Position numbers and translations under genes: made by a program. Below are positions 1 to 9,352 of a stretch of DNA of 49,966 nt, piece by piece (the stretch's first letter is position 1; each line of letters begins with the position of its first letter). Source of the DNA: CAYSCS01 sp964429695 (GTDB lineage Bacteria; Acidobacteriota; Aminicenantia; Aminicenantales; Aminicenantaceae); assembly GCA_964429695.1 (NCBI GenBank), contig CAYSCS010000033.1:1-49966 (forward strand), read 5' to 3'. The notes below the pieces were generated by a model, which was not told where the DNA came from, did not search any database, and saw only the letters and a program-made list of their open reading frames with translations.

Positions 1-77
1 CATTGAATCCAGACTCTCGCCGTTTAAAAGTCCGGGTCTCGAATCTATCGTTTTTCCTGGCTGTGGATTCCAGTGGC

Positions 78-311
78 TTACCTTCCGCAGATTTGGCAGA
101 GAGGCTTGAATCGCTTGTTGGGGACTGCCTTCAAGTAAGCCTTCTGGCTTTTTGAGATACTCGCTCTCAGAGGATAAGGACTCATGGAAAGGGGAAATAG
201 TGTCCTACACTCAGTGAGGACATCGTCGGTCTGCTTTTGATGTAGATTGAGAGATGAGACGTCTCTCCAATCCATGGGAAAGACCGGATGTCCGCTTTCT
301 TTTTCAAGCAT
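78..311 (-). CDS. Hypothetical protein, 77 aa, doubtful
   Basis: I do not recognise this frame. The minus-strand ATG is preceded by a GGAG-like site a few bases upstream, which is the only positive sign. The product has no signal peptide or membrane helix and ends in a CxxC pair (CQICGR). The first 330 bases are visibly richer in G and C than the AT-rich DNA that follows, so this could be the edge of a foreign or mobile segment that continues outside the window. It may equally be a chance frame. Confidence 0.2.
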   Translation of the reverse strand: MLEKESGHPVFPMDWRDVSSLNLHQKQTDDVLTECRTLFPLSMSPYPLRASISKSQKAYLKAVPNKRFKPLCQICGR

Positions 312-440
312 TTTTTACTCTCCATCTTTCAACTAATCGGAAGATTATCCAAAAAATTTTAGGGTTATCTTTAAGAGTGAAACTTTTTTCATAAATAAAT
401 GTTCTAAAATATGATTGAATCTTCATTACGAGGATAACTC

Positions 441-1937
441 ATGAGGTCTAAAATCAATTCTTTGATTATCGTCTTCTTATCATCCCTTTTTCTTCATATT
501 TCCTCTTGTCTTTTTGCTGAGAAGAATCTAGAAGAGACAAAAATAACCGAAGGAAAGAAAGGTGAAAGAATTAAAGCGACAATAGAGGCCATAACTTCTC
601 ACCATCCTGAACAGGTCAAACGATTCTTCATCGAAAATTGTAGCGAAAAATTAGGAAAGATGCTCTCACTGGATGAGCAAATAAAAAAATTTCTTCTTTT
701 AGGAAGACAGACAGGAAAACTGTATTTACAATTCAATAGGCAACCTTCCTGGGGAAAAAGATGCGACTCTTATTATCCTCAGGGATGACAATTTCGAAAA
801 CTTGTGAGGGATAAACCTAAAATTCGATGAAACTGAGAATTATCTTATTGATGGCCTTGAATTTAACGACTATCAATTTCCCCAGAATTTAACCGAACAA
901 AAAATAGACCAAGAGCAGTTTTTAAAAAAGATTGAAAAACTTATGGAAAAATTGTGTATCAAGGATATTTTTTCCGGTACACTCCTTATCGCGAAGGGAG
1001 AAAAGATTCTCATGGAACATGCTTGTGGGGAAGCAAATAAGAGTTTTCATGTGCCAATAACAATCGATACAAAATTTAACCTTGGCTCAATGAACAAAAT
1101 GTTCACAGCAATTGCCATTGCCCAGCTTAAAGAAAAGAGTTTACTTTCTTTTGACGACTCAATAGATAAGTATGTGGATGAAACCTGGTTACCTAAAGAA
1201 ATAACTTCGAAAATAACTATTCACCACCTTCTGCCCCATACATCTGGACTAGGAAGTTATTTCAATGAAATATACTGGAAGTCATCTCGTGAGCTATACA
1301 GAAAACTCGAAGATTATAAACCTCTTCTTAAAGACGAAAAACCTGCTTTCGAGCCCCGAAAAAAAATTTCTTTATAGCAACAGCGGAATTTTTCTCCTTG
1401 GAGTTGTGATAGAAAGCTTAACTGGAGAGAGCTATTTTGATTACATCAGAAAAAATATCTATGAACTTGCAGGAATGAAAAATAGTGAGAGCTATGAGAT
1501 GGATTATCCGCTTGAAAATCTTGCCGTAGGATATGACCCTGACTGGAAATGTCCTTATGGCTGGAAGAGCAACCTCTTTATGCATGTCATCAAAGGAAGT
1601 CCGGCAGGAGGAGGGTTTTCTACTGTAAGAGACCTCCATAAATTCGCTCGTTCACTTCTTGAGGGAAAGCTTGTTTCAAAGAATTTGCTTGACTCTATAT
1701 GGAAAGATTACTCAGGGGGAAATTATGGTTATGGCTTCCAAGTAAGCTGGGGGCAAAATGGAAAAGTGGTTGGCCACAGTGGCGGTTTTCCAGGAATAAG
1801 TTCCAAACTTGATATTTTATCTTGATAAAAGATATATAGTAACAATTTTTTCTAATTACACTTTACGTGCAATTCCCATGGCAAGAAAGTCAATTGCCTC
1901 CTCTCTCTCGTTGAAGAAAATAAAGTCAATAGCTTAA
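441..1937 (+). pseudogene. Decayed beta-lactamase-family serine hydrolase
   Basis: The remains of an exported class C beta-lactamase/esterase-fold hydrolase of about 498 codons. The first piece has a signal peptide (about residues 1-26) and runs to 788. The frame then shifts near the G4A5 run at 751-760 and meets an in-frame TGA at 805-807. The next piece contains the SxxK nucleophile motif (SMNK) and HLLPHTSGL. A second shift falls in the A8 run near 1352-1361, after which YSNSG and GHSGGFPG follow. A third shift sits in a T run near 1813-1817, and the frame finally stops at 1935-1937. The catalytic motifs survive but are spread over three frames. It belongs to the same broad family as the intact genes at 18886 and 43059, but its N-terminal region is different and longer. 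The start has a GAGG site 8 bases upstream. The in-frame stop makes real decay more likely than sequencing error alone. Confidence 0.85.
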
Positions 1938-2042
1938 CAATCAAAATGAGATAAAATTTTGGGCTTTAGCTTACTACATCCTTCAAAGATAACCTTCTCA
2001 TCTCTCATTGACATCTTGATTGCTCATAAGACCCAAAAAAGC

Positions 2043-2378
2043 TCAGCGTGCCCTGAGAAAAACCTTCTTCTTTATCAAACCTTCGATAAAGTCCGTACCC
2101 ACATAACCAATACCAATTATAGTAAAAAGGAAATCTACAGTAATTTCCTCTCCTAAATGACTAATGACGCCCAGAATACCAGCTATCGCTCCTACCAGAA
2201 AGGCAATCACAAAACTGAGCCAGAGCTCCCTGTAATCAAAGATCTCTTTTAAATCCCTACCCGAAGCCGATGATTCATCATATTTCTTTTTCAACCCCAC
2301 AATAAATCTCAAACCTTGCCCCACTGCTCCCAGCAAACCACCAAGGAGTAAGTAAGATAAAACTCCCCACGCATTCAT
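2043..2378 (-). CDS. Small three-helix integral membrane protein
   Basis: A 111-residue protein of unknown function. Three hydrophobic segments are visible at about residues 5-28, 53-75 and 80-102, separated by a charged loop (KKKYDE...RDLKEIFDYRE). The C-terminal KKK and RAR cluster suggests a cytoplasmic tail. An AAAGGGG ribosome-binding site lies 6 bases before the ATG. Size and hairpin-rich topology recall holin-like or other small membrane proteins, but no diagnostic motif supports that. It stands alone, transcribed towards the decayed hydrolase. Confidence 0.6.
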   Translation of the reverse strand: MNAWGVLSYLLLGGLLGAVGQGLRFIVGLKKKYDESSASGRDLKEIFDYRELWLSFVIAFLVGAIAGILGVISHLGEEITVDFLFTIIGIGYVGTDFIEGLIKKKVFLRAR

Positions 2379-2702
2379 TTTTTTCCCCTTTCTTTAAAAT
2401 AAGCCCTCGTAGGCATTTTCTGCTACCAATCTGTTTAATCCTTCCCTGAAAGTTAATTTTAAAACTAGAATGTTTAGAAAATCCAATTCACCCTTCCCAC
2501 TTCCTTGATACTTTCTTAATAGAAAATATTGATATTCAATTCTCATTTCAGTCACGATTTATTCTGAGAATTAAAGAAACTTAAAAAAGAAGCCTTCAAT
2601 TTTTCTTATTTAACTCCTTCTCCAAAGAATACTTAATGATTTCAAAAACCTCATAATAATGTTATCATATTATCGATTTTCTTTATTTAAAAGGAAAAAA
2701 TT
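2379..2702. other. Intergenic, divergent promoters expected
   Basis: AT-rich spacer between the divergently transcribed membrane protein and radical SAM gene. It must carry both promoters. AT-rich -10-like hexamers occur near 2660-2680, but no -35/-10 pair at good spacing stands out. No small gene was seen. Confidence 0.4.
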
Positions 2703-4187
2703 ATGAACATTCTTTTACTCTATCCAAAATATCCCGATACTTTCTGGAGTTTTAAACACGCTCTTAGATTTATCTCTAAAAAGGCCTCATTTCCACCTCT
2801 TGGACTATTGACCTTAGCTTCAATGCTGCCTAGAGGCTGGAAGAAAAAGTTAGTTGACATGAACGTAACTGAACTCCTTGATTCAGACCTTAAGTGGGCT
2901 GATTATGTCTTTTTGAGCGCAATGAACGTACAAAAAAAATCTGTTAGAGAGGTAATTGCAAAATGTCAAAAATTAGATGTTCCTATTGTTGCTGGTGGTC
3001 CTCTTTTCACCATGAACTATGAGGAATTTTCTGGAATCGAGCATTTCGTCCTTAACGAAGCTGAGATTACACTTCCCTTTTTTCTAGACGACCTCAGAAA
3101 GGAAAGGCCTCAAAGAATTTACTCTTCTCCTGAAAGGCCTGAGTTGAGCACTTCGCCCTGTCCTGAATGGGAATTAATCAATCTGGAAAAATATGCAGTA
3201 ATGAGCATCCAATACTCAAGAGGATGCCCTTACAACTGTGAATTCTGCGATATAATAATCCTCAACGGACGTACACCAAGGACAAAGAGCAAGGAACAGA
3301 TTCTTAAAGAACTTGAATCTCTCTATTTTAATGGCTGGAAAGGAGGAGTCTTCTTTGTAGATGACAATTTCATTGCAAACAAAAGAAAGTTAAAGAAAGA
3401 AATCCTTCCCTCTTTAATAGAATGGATGAGAAAGAATAAATACCCCTTCCATTTTTTAACCGAGGCTTCTATTAATCTCTCCGATGATGTAGAGCTCATA
3501 GAGATGATGGTGGAGGCTGGATTCCGCCGAGTATTCATCGGGATCGAAACTCCAAATGAAGAAAGCCTTACTGAGTGTCACAAATACCTAAATAAAAATC
3601 GGAACCTTCTAGCCAACATAAAGAAGATTCAAAACCTAGGTCTTGAAGTCCAGGGTGGATTTATCGTCGGGTTTGATAGCGACACTACTTCTATCTTTGA
3701 AAGACAGATAAAATTTATCCAGAAAAGTGGGATCGTGACTGCTATGGTGGGTTTGTTGAATGCACCTAAAGGGACAAGGCTTTATAAACGCCTAAAAAAA
3801 GAAGGCAGGCTGCTCGGCGACATCTCCGGAGATAATACAGATTTCTCAATCAATTTCATCCCTAAAATGAGTAGAGAAATCCTTCTCGAGGGTTATGAAA
3901 AGATAGTTAACACCATTTACCTTCCTGAATATTATTATCAGAGAGTAAAAACTTTTCTTAATAATTATAGGCCAAAAAAGCTAAGAAAGGGCCACATTAA
4001 CTTAACCTATTTGAACGCTTTTTTGAAATCAATCTGGCTTCAAGGAATAAAAGGAAGAGAAAGACTTCATTACTGGAAGCTTATTTTCTGGACACTATTG
4101 AAGCGGCCTTACCTACTAGGGATTTCAATCTCTTTTGCCATTTTTGGATTTCATTTCCGTAAGGTTTTTTTGAAAGAGACAAAATAA
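2703..4187 (+). CDS. B12-binding-domain radical SAM protein
   Basis: A 494-residue radical SAM enzyme. Residues about 1-140 form a cobalamin-binding-like Rossmann region (MNILLLYPKYP, PPLGLLTLASMLP, GGPLFT). The radical SAM core starts near 165 with the cluster-binding CxxxCxxC, C175/C179/C182 in RGCPYNCEFCD. The region after about 350 resembles the DUF4070 extension of B12-type radical SAM proteins, and a hydrophobic stretch at about 462-480 followed by basic residues may attach the protein to the membrane. This architecture is known from hopanoid- and lipid-modifying methylases and related enzymes, but no neighbour here identifies the substrate. An AAAAGG site precedes the ATG. The gene is monocistronic and converges with the SGNH gene, leaving only about 23 bases between stops. 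Confidence 0.85.
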   Translation: MNILLLYPKYPDTFWSFKHALRFISKKASFPPLGLLTLASMLPRGWKKKLVDMNVTELLDSDLKWADYVFLSAMNVQKKSVREVIAKCQKLDVPIVAGGPLFTMNYEEFSGIEHFVLNEAEITLPFFLDDLRKERPQRIYSSPERPELSTSPCPEWELINLEKYAVMSIQYSRGCPYNCEFCDIIILNGRTPRTKSKEQILKELESLYFNGWKGGVFFVDDNFIANKRKLKKEILPSLIEWMRKNKYPFHFLTEASINLSDDVELIEMMVEAGFRRVFIGIETPNEESLTECHKYLNKNRNLLANIKKIQNLGLEVQGGFIVGFDSDTTSIFERQIKFIQKSGIVTAMVGLLNAPKGTRLYKRLKKEGRLLGDISGDNTDFSINFIPKMSREILLEGYEKIVNTIYLPEYYYQRVKTFLNNYRPKKLRKGHINLTYLNAFLKSIWLQGIKGRERLHYWKLIFWTLLKRPYLLGISISFAIFGFHFRKVFLKETK

Positions 4188-4210
4188 AAATCAGCCTCTT
4201 TTCCTTTCGT

Positions 4211-5413
4211 TTATTTTTTTATCATATAGTCGTAGAGGGTATCTGCTAATATCTTATGCCCGAGGACATTTGGATGACATGTATCACTCGTCACATAAAG
4301 CATTTTCCTCTTTTCGATGTTTTCAATGCCATAAAGCTCACGATAATGTTTAGCAAGATTAGGATAGAGCTTCCCTTCAATGATGGAAGGAATGCTTTCG
4401 AGAAGAACCTTCATGCCGTTTATTCTATCAACATTCATTCTTCTCGAGATTCTTGTCATTGCATTCAAATAATCAAGCGGGCAACAAAGAGCAAGAAGTA
4501 ATGTTTCAATTCCTCTTTCTCTTGCAGTTTTGATGATAGACCCCAAGTTTTCTTGATATTCTTTAGGAGTTACAAATGCTTCCATATCGAGGTTGGCTCC
4601 CTTCTTTTCCTGAATTTTCTTGAAAGGATTATGCCTTGCATACAATAGCCTTCGCATAAATCTATAGGTTTTAAGATTAAGCAGAAAATAATTAATCCCT
4701 TGAAATTTCCTTCCTCGCTCTAAAATCTTTTTTGCCTTTTTGGGAATAGGTCTCCCATCATTTCCTCCAAAACTCAGAATTAGCATATCAGGCGAATACT
4801 TCAAAGCAAAATGTTCAAAGACAGCTTTTCCATGATAACTTGTATAGCCAGGAATTGCGAGGTTAAGAACTTCAAATCTTCTTTGAGCAGAATTAGAATT
4901 AAGCTTATCCTCTAGAAATTTTGAAAATGTCTCCTCTTGATTCACTCCCCAACCAAAAGTGGCTGAATCCCCAAGGCAAATTATTCTGAAAACTCCCTTC
5001 TCCTTTTTTCGAGAGATTTCTTTTGTTCGAAATCCATCTGAATTTGATTTGAAAAGAACCTTTTTCCCTTTTAAAATTTCCATTTGATTTACTGTATTGA
5101 AGACAAAAGCTCGAACATTTGGTTTCATCTTATATTGGAGATATTTAGCTTCTTCAAAACATTTCATCCACTCTGCAGATTCAGCTGGAACCGTATTTTT
5201 AATGATGCGCCCATAAATATCTTCTGCTGCTGAATAATTAAGGTCATTAAATGTCCAGATGGGAACTTGAATGTTGAATTCTTTACTCTTCACTACCTCT
5301 GTCTCCACACCAGAAAGACGGATTATAATTTCTAAAAGAGTAATTAAACAAAAAGGGATGAAGAGAATCAAAAAAAGATGTCTAGCTCCCTCAACAAATA
5401 TTTTTTTTATCAT
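4211..5413 (-). CDS. Membrane-anchored SGNH/GDSL hydrolase
   Basis: A 400-residue esterase or acyltransferase-like protein. An N-terminal membrane helix (about 11-33) precedes an SGNH fold: block I GDS with nucleophile S150 (CLGDSATFGWG), block III GGND (216-219) and block V with D377 and H380 (SDTCHPNVLGH). The region 40-135 between the helix and the catalytic domain is not recognised. Proteins of this layout often act on envelope glycans or lipids, but the substrate cannot be read here. Its ATG overlaps the TGA of the upstream HAD gene (ATGA, 5410-5413), so the two are translationally coupled. An AGGAG lies inside the end of the HAD gene. Confidence 0.82.
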   Translation of the reverse strand: MIKKIFVEGARHLFLILFIPFCLITLLEIIIRLSGVETEVVKSKEFNIQVPIWTFNDLNYSAAEDIYGRIIKNTVPAESAEWMKCFEEAKYLQYKMKPNVRAFVFNTVNQMEILKGKKVLFKSNSDGFRTKEISRKKEKGVFRIICLGDSATFGWGVNQEETFSKFLEDKLNSNSAQRRFEVLNLAIPGYTSYHGKAVFEHFALKYSPDMLILSFGGNDGRPIPKKAKKILERGRKFQGINYFLLNLKTYRFMRRLLYARHNPFKKIQEKKGANLDMEAFVTPKEYQENLGSIIKTARERGIETLLLALCCPLDYLNAMTRISRRMNVDRINGMKVLLESIPSIIEGKLYPNLAKHYRELYGIENIEKRKMLYVTSDTCHPNVLGHKILADTLYDYMIKK

Positions 5414-6105
5414 TTTTTCAAAATCTCCTCATCTTTTTGAAATCGCTTCTTGAGATTTCTTTTTTTGATAATCCTCATTATATGTCTTTCAGCTTGATAA
5501 AGGTCTGAAGCGATAAAATCAGCGAGACTAAAACTCTGTCCCTGACTATACCTTGAAGGTACAGCAATAACGTAACAACCGGCTCTTTTCCCGGCTATCA
5601 CTCCATTTTCAGAATCCTCAAGAACACAACATATTTCAGGAGAAAGACCGAGCTTTCTGCAGGTAACTAAGAAAATTTCTGGATCAGGCTTACCATTTAC
5701 TATTTCATCTGAAGCCTGAAGCACATCAAACATATTCCTTATACCGAGCTTATCTATAGCTATCTCCAGAAACTCTCTCTGAGCCCCAGTCGAAACGGCA
5801 AGCTTAAGCTTCCCGTAGAATGAATTCAGGATATGTTTTAGGCCTGGCATGGACCTTAGATTTTTTATCATTTTCTCCCTCATTATCTCTGTCCTCATTT
5901 CAAGCGCCTTATCCGCTGAAAGAGGAAGTTTTAATTCACTTACGAATATCCTCATGCTTTCAATCGGCTTCCTCCCCATCATTCTCCATAAAACTCTTTC
6001 ATCAACTATTTTGTCAAACTTTTTTGCTATTTCTCGTTCTGTCTCAAAATATAAACTTTCACTATCAATCATCAATCCATCCATATCAAAAATTAATGCC
6101 TTCAA
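5410..6105 (-). CDS. HAD-superfamily phosphatase
   Basis: A phosphoglucomutase/phosphatase-like HAD hydrolase with a helical cap, 231 residues. Motif I is DMDGLMIDS (nucleophile D7, acid D9), motif II STG (S105), motif III K139 in GKPDPEIF, and motif IV E163-D164. The order and spacing fit subfamily I enzymes acting on small phosphorylated substrates such as sugar phosphates; the exact substrate is unknown. The frame is open back to a GTG at 6117, but GGAGG within that stretch sits 5 bases before a TTG at 6103-6105, and starting there gives the usual MKALIFDMDG N-terminus, so I chose the TTG. First gene of a two-gene operon with the SGNH hydrolase. Confidence 0.87.
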   Translation of the reverse strand: MKALIFDMDGLMIDSESLYFETEREIAKKFDKIVDERVLWRMMGRKPIESMRIFVSELKLPLSADKALEMRTEIMREKMIKNLRSMPGLKHILNSFYGKLKLAVSTGAQREFLEIAIDKLGIRNMFDVLQASDEIVNGKPDPEIFLVTCRKLGLSPEICCVLEDSENGVIAGKRAGCYVIAVPSRYSQGQSFSLADFIASDLYQAERHIMRIIKKRNLKKRFQKDEEILKK

Positions 6106-6347
6106 CTTAACCTCCACGCAACCTCTTGATTTTTATTCTAACAGATTTAAATTTACCCAAAAACAGTTAATTTCTAATTCTTTATACATTTGCTCAAAAT
6201 TCAAGAAATGAAAATAATAAATGCCTTCAAGGAAATAAAGGGGCTATGATTTTTAAAAAAAAGAGATATATAAAATATTTTAATATTAAAATTATAGAAT
6301 ATTTTAAAATTTAATTTTGTTTATTTTTAAAAAAATTAAAAAAAATA

Positions 6348-6377
6348 TTGATTATTATCTATCAATTTAAATAAAAT
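6348..6377 (+). promoter_or_regulatory. Candidate sigma70 promoter of the 28-aa gene
   Basis: TTGATT (6348-6353), an 18-base spacer and TAAAAT (6372-6377), at the downstream edge of the AT tract. A second -10-like TATAAA occurs at 6390-6395. Either would give a short leader containing the 6398-6417 hairpin if transcription starts before it. Confidence 0.45.
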
Positions 6378-6397
6378 AATAATGGGTAGTATAAATT

Positions 6398-6417
6398 CTT
6401 TCTGATCATTCAGAAAG
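6398..6417 (+). promoter_or_regulatory. Inverted repeat in the 28-aa gene leader
   Basis: Perfect 8-base inverted repeat CTTTCTGA / TCAGAAAG with a TCAT loop; a G-U and an A-U pair can extend it to 10 pairs. It ends 7 bases before the AAAGGAGG ribosome-binding site (6425-6432). It could be a 5' RNA hairpin affecting stability or translation, or a DNA operator. Confidence 0.6.
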
Positions 6418-6439
6418 GAAAGTAAAAGGAGGAATAAAA

Positions 6440-6526
6440 ATGGCAAAAAAAGGAACAAAAAAAGCAGCAGCAAAGCCGAAGAAAAAAGCAGCAGCAAAGC
6501 CTAAGTGCAGTAAGCCAAAGAAGTAA
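6440..6526 (+). CDS. 28-aa Lys/Ala/Pro protein with tandem repeat
   Basis: Not in ordinary ORF lists because of its length. AAAGGAGG (6425-6432) is very well placed before the ATG. The product has 28 residues, about half of them lysine, no acidic residue and one Cys (residue 23). Its core is an exact tandem octapeptide KKAAAKPK (residues 7-14 and 15-22), encoded by a 24-base tandem repeat with one mismatch. Composition resembles the tails of histone H1-like and HU-like nucleoid proteins, so nucleic-acid or ribosome binding is a fair inference, not a demonstration. AT-rich promoter region, leader hairpin and a stem-loop after the stop make this look like a complete small transcription unit. 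It is the only gene on its strand between 4.2 and 15.8 kb. Confidence 0.72.
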   Translation: MAKKGTKKAAAKPKKKAAAKPKCSKPKK

Positions 6527-6556
6527 AAGAAAAATTTAAACTCTTATTTCATTTTT

Positions 6557-6585
6557 GGTAGAAGAGTAAATTTTCATCTTCTACC
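6557..6585 (+). terminator. Stem-loop after the 28-aa gene
   Basis: Perfect 9-base stem GGTAGAAGA / TCTTCTACC with an 11-base loop, beginning 30 bases after the stop codon. There is no U-tract after it, so it may be a weak terminator or an RNA 3' end stabiliser rather than a classical intrinsic terminator. Confidence 0.45.
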
Positions 6586-6598
6586 TCCGAAAATATAC

Positions 6599-8978
6599 TT
6601 ATTTAAAATGATTAAAAAGAGGAGTCACCCAATATCTTCTAATTTTTAAAATCGACATTGAAGCAATGCAATAAGAAATAACTCCTATCCAGAAAGTAAT
6701 TTCAATGCTTGCAGCCAATGAAATTGCAGTTACAAGAACTGATGCATAGATCGAAGTTTCCTAATTAATTCCCCAAAGCCAAGCTACTAGCGTCGGAAAG
6801 TATCTTAATTTCCAAAAGAGATGCCACTCCCATGAAAATTCCGAGAGGAAAGATTGCTGCTATGGCAATTAAAATACAAATTGTAGTTGTTGTTGCTTGA
6901 AAAGAATAAATGATACGGGACGTATCAAGCCAAAAATTATTAAGACTATGATCAAGGAAAGCAAACGCAAGAAAATATTTGCTTTTTTAAAATTTTATTT
7001 TGATGTGTAAAATAACTTCCCATCCCTCCCGAGATTAGAAGTGCTAAAAGAATAACCGATAGTCCAAAAACAGGACGTCCTAAAAAAGTATTTAAACTTT
7101 GTCATGAATCCAAACCCAATTGCCTAGAAATAAATGAAAGCAGAGAATGATCCCTTACTCTTACCTTAACTACGGAAGGAAGAATGATACAAAGCAGAGC
7201 CAGCATAAATACAGTTATCATCAAAATCCCAATAACCACAACTGCCTTCATATTAAACGACATAATTCCCATCTTCCACATCTTTTGATTAAAAATATCT
7301 TTGAATCTAAGCATGTTGAAAAAAATGGCTTATCATCAGTAGGGGCACTGATGTCTATAGGAAAATTCCTCACTAGAGACTCCTCCCCTTCATTCGAAAC
7401 TAAGGCGCTTAAGATTGGATCAAGGGAAACTCTTGCGGAGTAATCATAATTTCGAATTTCATTTCCGATGCAACATCTTTAATCTGATTAAGATCATTGT
7501 TATCTAGGGGATCTCTGCAGACAAGAATAGTCTCAATTCCATCAGGCATTTCCTCATTCTCTATTCTATAAACACTTCTAAGAACGGCAATATGACGCTA
7601 TGGATCTTTCAATCCAAGTTTACTAAGGGAGACGATCGCCACAGCCATGAGTCTATATATTTCTCCTGACCTAGGGATGAAATACCATAGAGAAAAACTG
7701 AGAATACCTCTTGGAGGTAAATGCTCTAGGTAGGAGTGTCTATCACGCCTCTACCGTGTAAAGAGAATTTTCAGAAAGCACAAAAGCACCAGCTGCTGTG
7801 GCTGTCCAAGTATCCACGAGAGAGGCTTGAGTAATATCAAATTTTTGTTTGGAACGGGAAATTAAGCTACGAGCTTCATCTTTGGGTGAATATGACCCTT
7901 GGCTTAAGCTCTAAATGTCCAACGAATCCCCAAATACTCTGTTGACAATATCAATAATTTTCCTCTTCATTTTAACAGCAACAATCGACCCCTGATCAAA
8001 ATATAATGCAGCAAGGATATCACTTCCTTCCCTTGCTCTGATTATCATAACCTTGGAGTTTCGCCTCAAAAAGTGGTCAAAATTTGTGATATCATATTTT
8101 AAAATTTCTAGTTCTTCTTTTTTTCCCTTCAAAATATGTCATAGGAGAATAGGCATGACCATCTATCCACATCCCAAACTGTTTGATTTTAATATCTTCG
8201 GGTAACTTTTCGCTCTTTCCCCAGCCGAATGGTGTTGTGGGCAAATAAGGATTTCCCCAAATTGAAACTCGAGAAAAAAGTTCCATTTCTCATCCAAAGG
8301 CTTTTGCTTCCTCTCGCTCTTTGCCTAGATAGGGTGAAATAAAGACTTTTGGTCATAGACCAAAAACAGTTTGACCTAAACTAAAAAAAAGAAAAATTAT
8401 AATAACAATTCCAGCTTTAACCATGCTTCTTAAATTTCCGTCATCTGCAAAAAATACTCCCCCACACAAGCGAATAAACTTACCACCAATGCTCCGCTTG
8501 GTGCATCTATGAAATTGAGCACCTTCAAAAGTAAAACACAGCCTAACCCTGCTTCGCATAAGTCAAAGCCATAAAGAGTGCTTATCTGATTCGGAAATCT
8601 TGTCAAAGCAAGTGAGACACAAATTCTGCTAAATATAAAGGGATTGAAACTATAATTATAATTTAAAACAAGAGAATATATTCATAAAATAGTTCCTTAA
8701 TCCATCACAGGGATCACAAAATGAGAAAGAAGAGTAAAGATAAGTGTCACTGAAAATAAGAAGGCATTCCTTGTGAGCTGAATCTTTGTCTTTTCCAAAC
8801 TAAAAAGCTTCGGGGATAGGTAGTCTATTAAAGCTCCAACAGTCATCCCAAACATCGCAATCGAGATGGCCATAAAAACAAATTGATTCCACACGGTAAC
8901 GCTAAGAACCCGCAACAAAAGAATTTCACACGTTAGGGTAGCAACAGAAATGAAGAATAGATCAATTATAAGTTGCAT
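6599..8978 (-). pseudogene. Decayed spermidine-synthase-like membrane protein
   Basis: About 793 codons of a polytopic protein with a SAM-binding synthase-like domain, now broken by many frameshifts and stops. In order on the minus strand: an N-terminal membrane part (8978-8697; LLLRVLSVTVWNQFVFMAISIAMFGM), a later membrane part near 8600-8440 (YGFDLCEAGLGCVLLLKVLNFIDAPSGA in one frame), the linker SRVSIWGNP...PFGWG (8286-8092), the nucleotide-binding core LKYDITNFDHFLRRNSKVMIIRAREGSDILAAL..VAVKM (8132-7911), HIAVLRSVYRIENEEMPDGIETILV near 7580-7500, and C-terminal helices IAAIFPLGIFMGVA and ASVLVTAISLAASIEITFWIGVISY near 6860-6680, stopping at 6599. The order matches full-length members of the spermidine synthase-like membrane family. 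The number of lesions rules out sequencing error as the sole cause. Confidence 0.8.
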
Positions 8979-9352
8979 TTAAATTAGCCATATTACCCTT
9001 GCTCCTTTTCTACATCAAAACCAATGTTAGAGGTGAGAAAAATTAAGAAAAAGATTCCATTTATTTTATCAAATAATCATTTGCTCACTTTTCCTTAATG
9101 ATAACTCACTTTAACGTTTTTTGAAGGATAAGCTCTTTGGAGATGAAAAAAGACCGAAAATCTAGCTTTACAATTATGAATAATTAAGGAAGAATTTCAA
9201 TTCTCATTCTTGCTTATTTTATTTACACTATCTGAAATTTTTTTTAAAAAATAAGTTTACTCTTTCTCCTCTCTCGGCTGGATGTCTGAAAAAAGCAATT
9301 TATTTTTGGCTTTGGAGAAAAAGATTAATTTTCTTTTTCTGAATTTAACCGA
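8979..9352. other. Intergenic, no gene seen
   Basis: AT-rich spacer between the start of the decayed synthase-like gene and the end of the TonB receptor. Apart from the inverted repeat at 9316-9340 I see no gene, RNA or repeat. Confidence 0.5.
9316..9340 (-). terminator. Possible terminator hairpin after the TonB receptor
   Basis: Perfect 9-base inverted repeat AGAAAAAGA / TCTTTTTCT with a 7-base AT loop, starting 13 bases after the receptor stop codon. The stem is AT-rich and no separate U-tract follows, so termination strength is doubtful. Confidence 0.35.

Larger units (their letters stand above)
6106..6439. promoter_or_regulatory. Very AT-rich divergent regulatory region
   Basis: Spacer between the HAD operon and the 28-residue protein. 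Positions about 6250-6380 are almost only A and T, with a handful of G or C. Such tracts can act as UP elements, as curved DNA or as targets for H-NS-like or HU-like proteins. The specific promoter and hairpin are listed separately. Confidence 0.5.

Noticed and set aside
6536..6577. 13-codon minus-strand frame with GGAGG 6 bases before its ATG.
   Set aside because: Very short, lies across the stem-loop of the 28-residue gene, and the GGAGG is next to one stem arm; likely chance.
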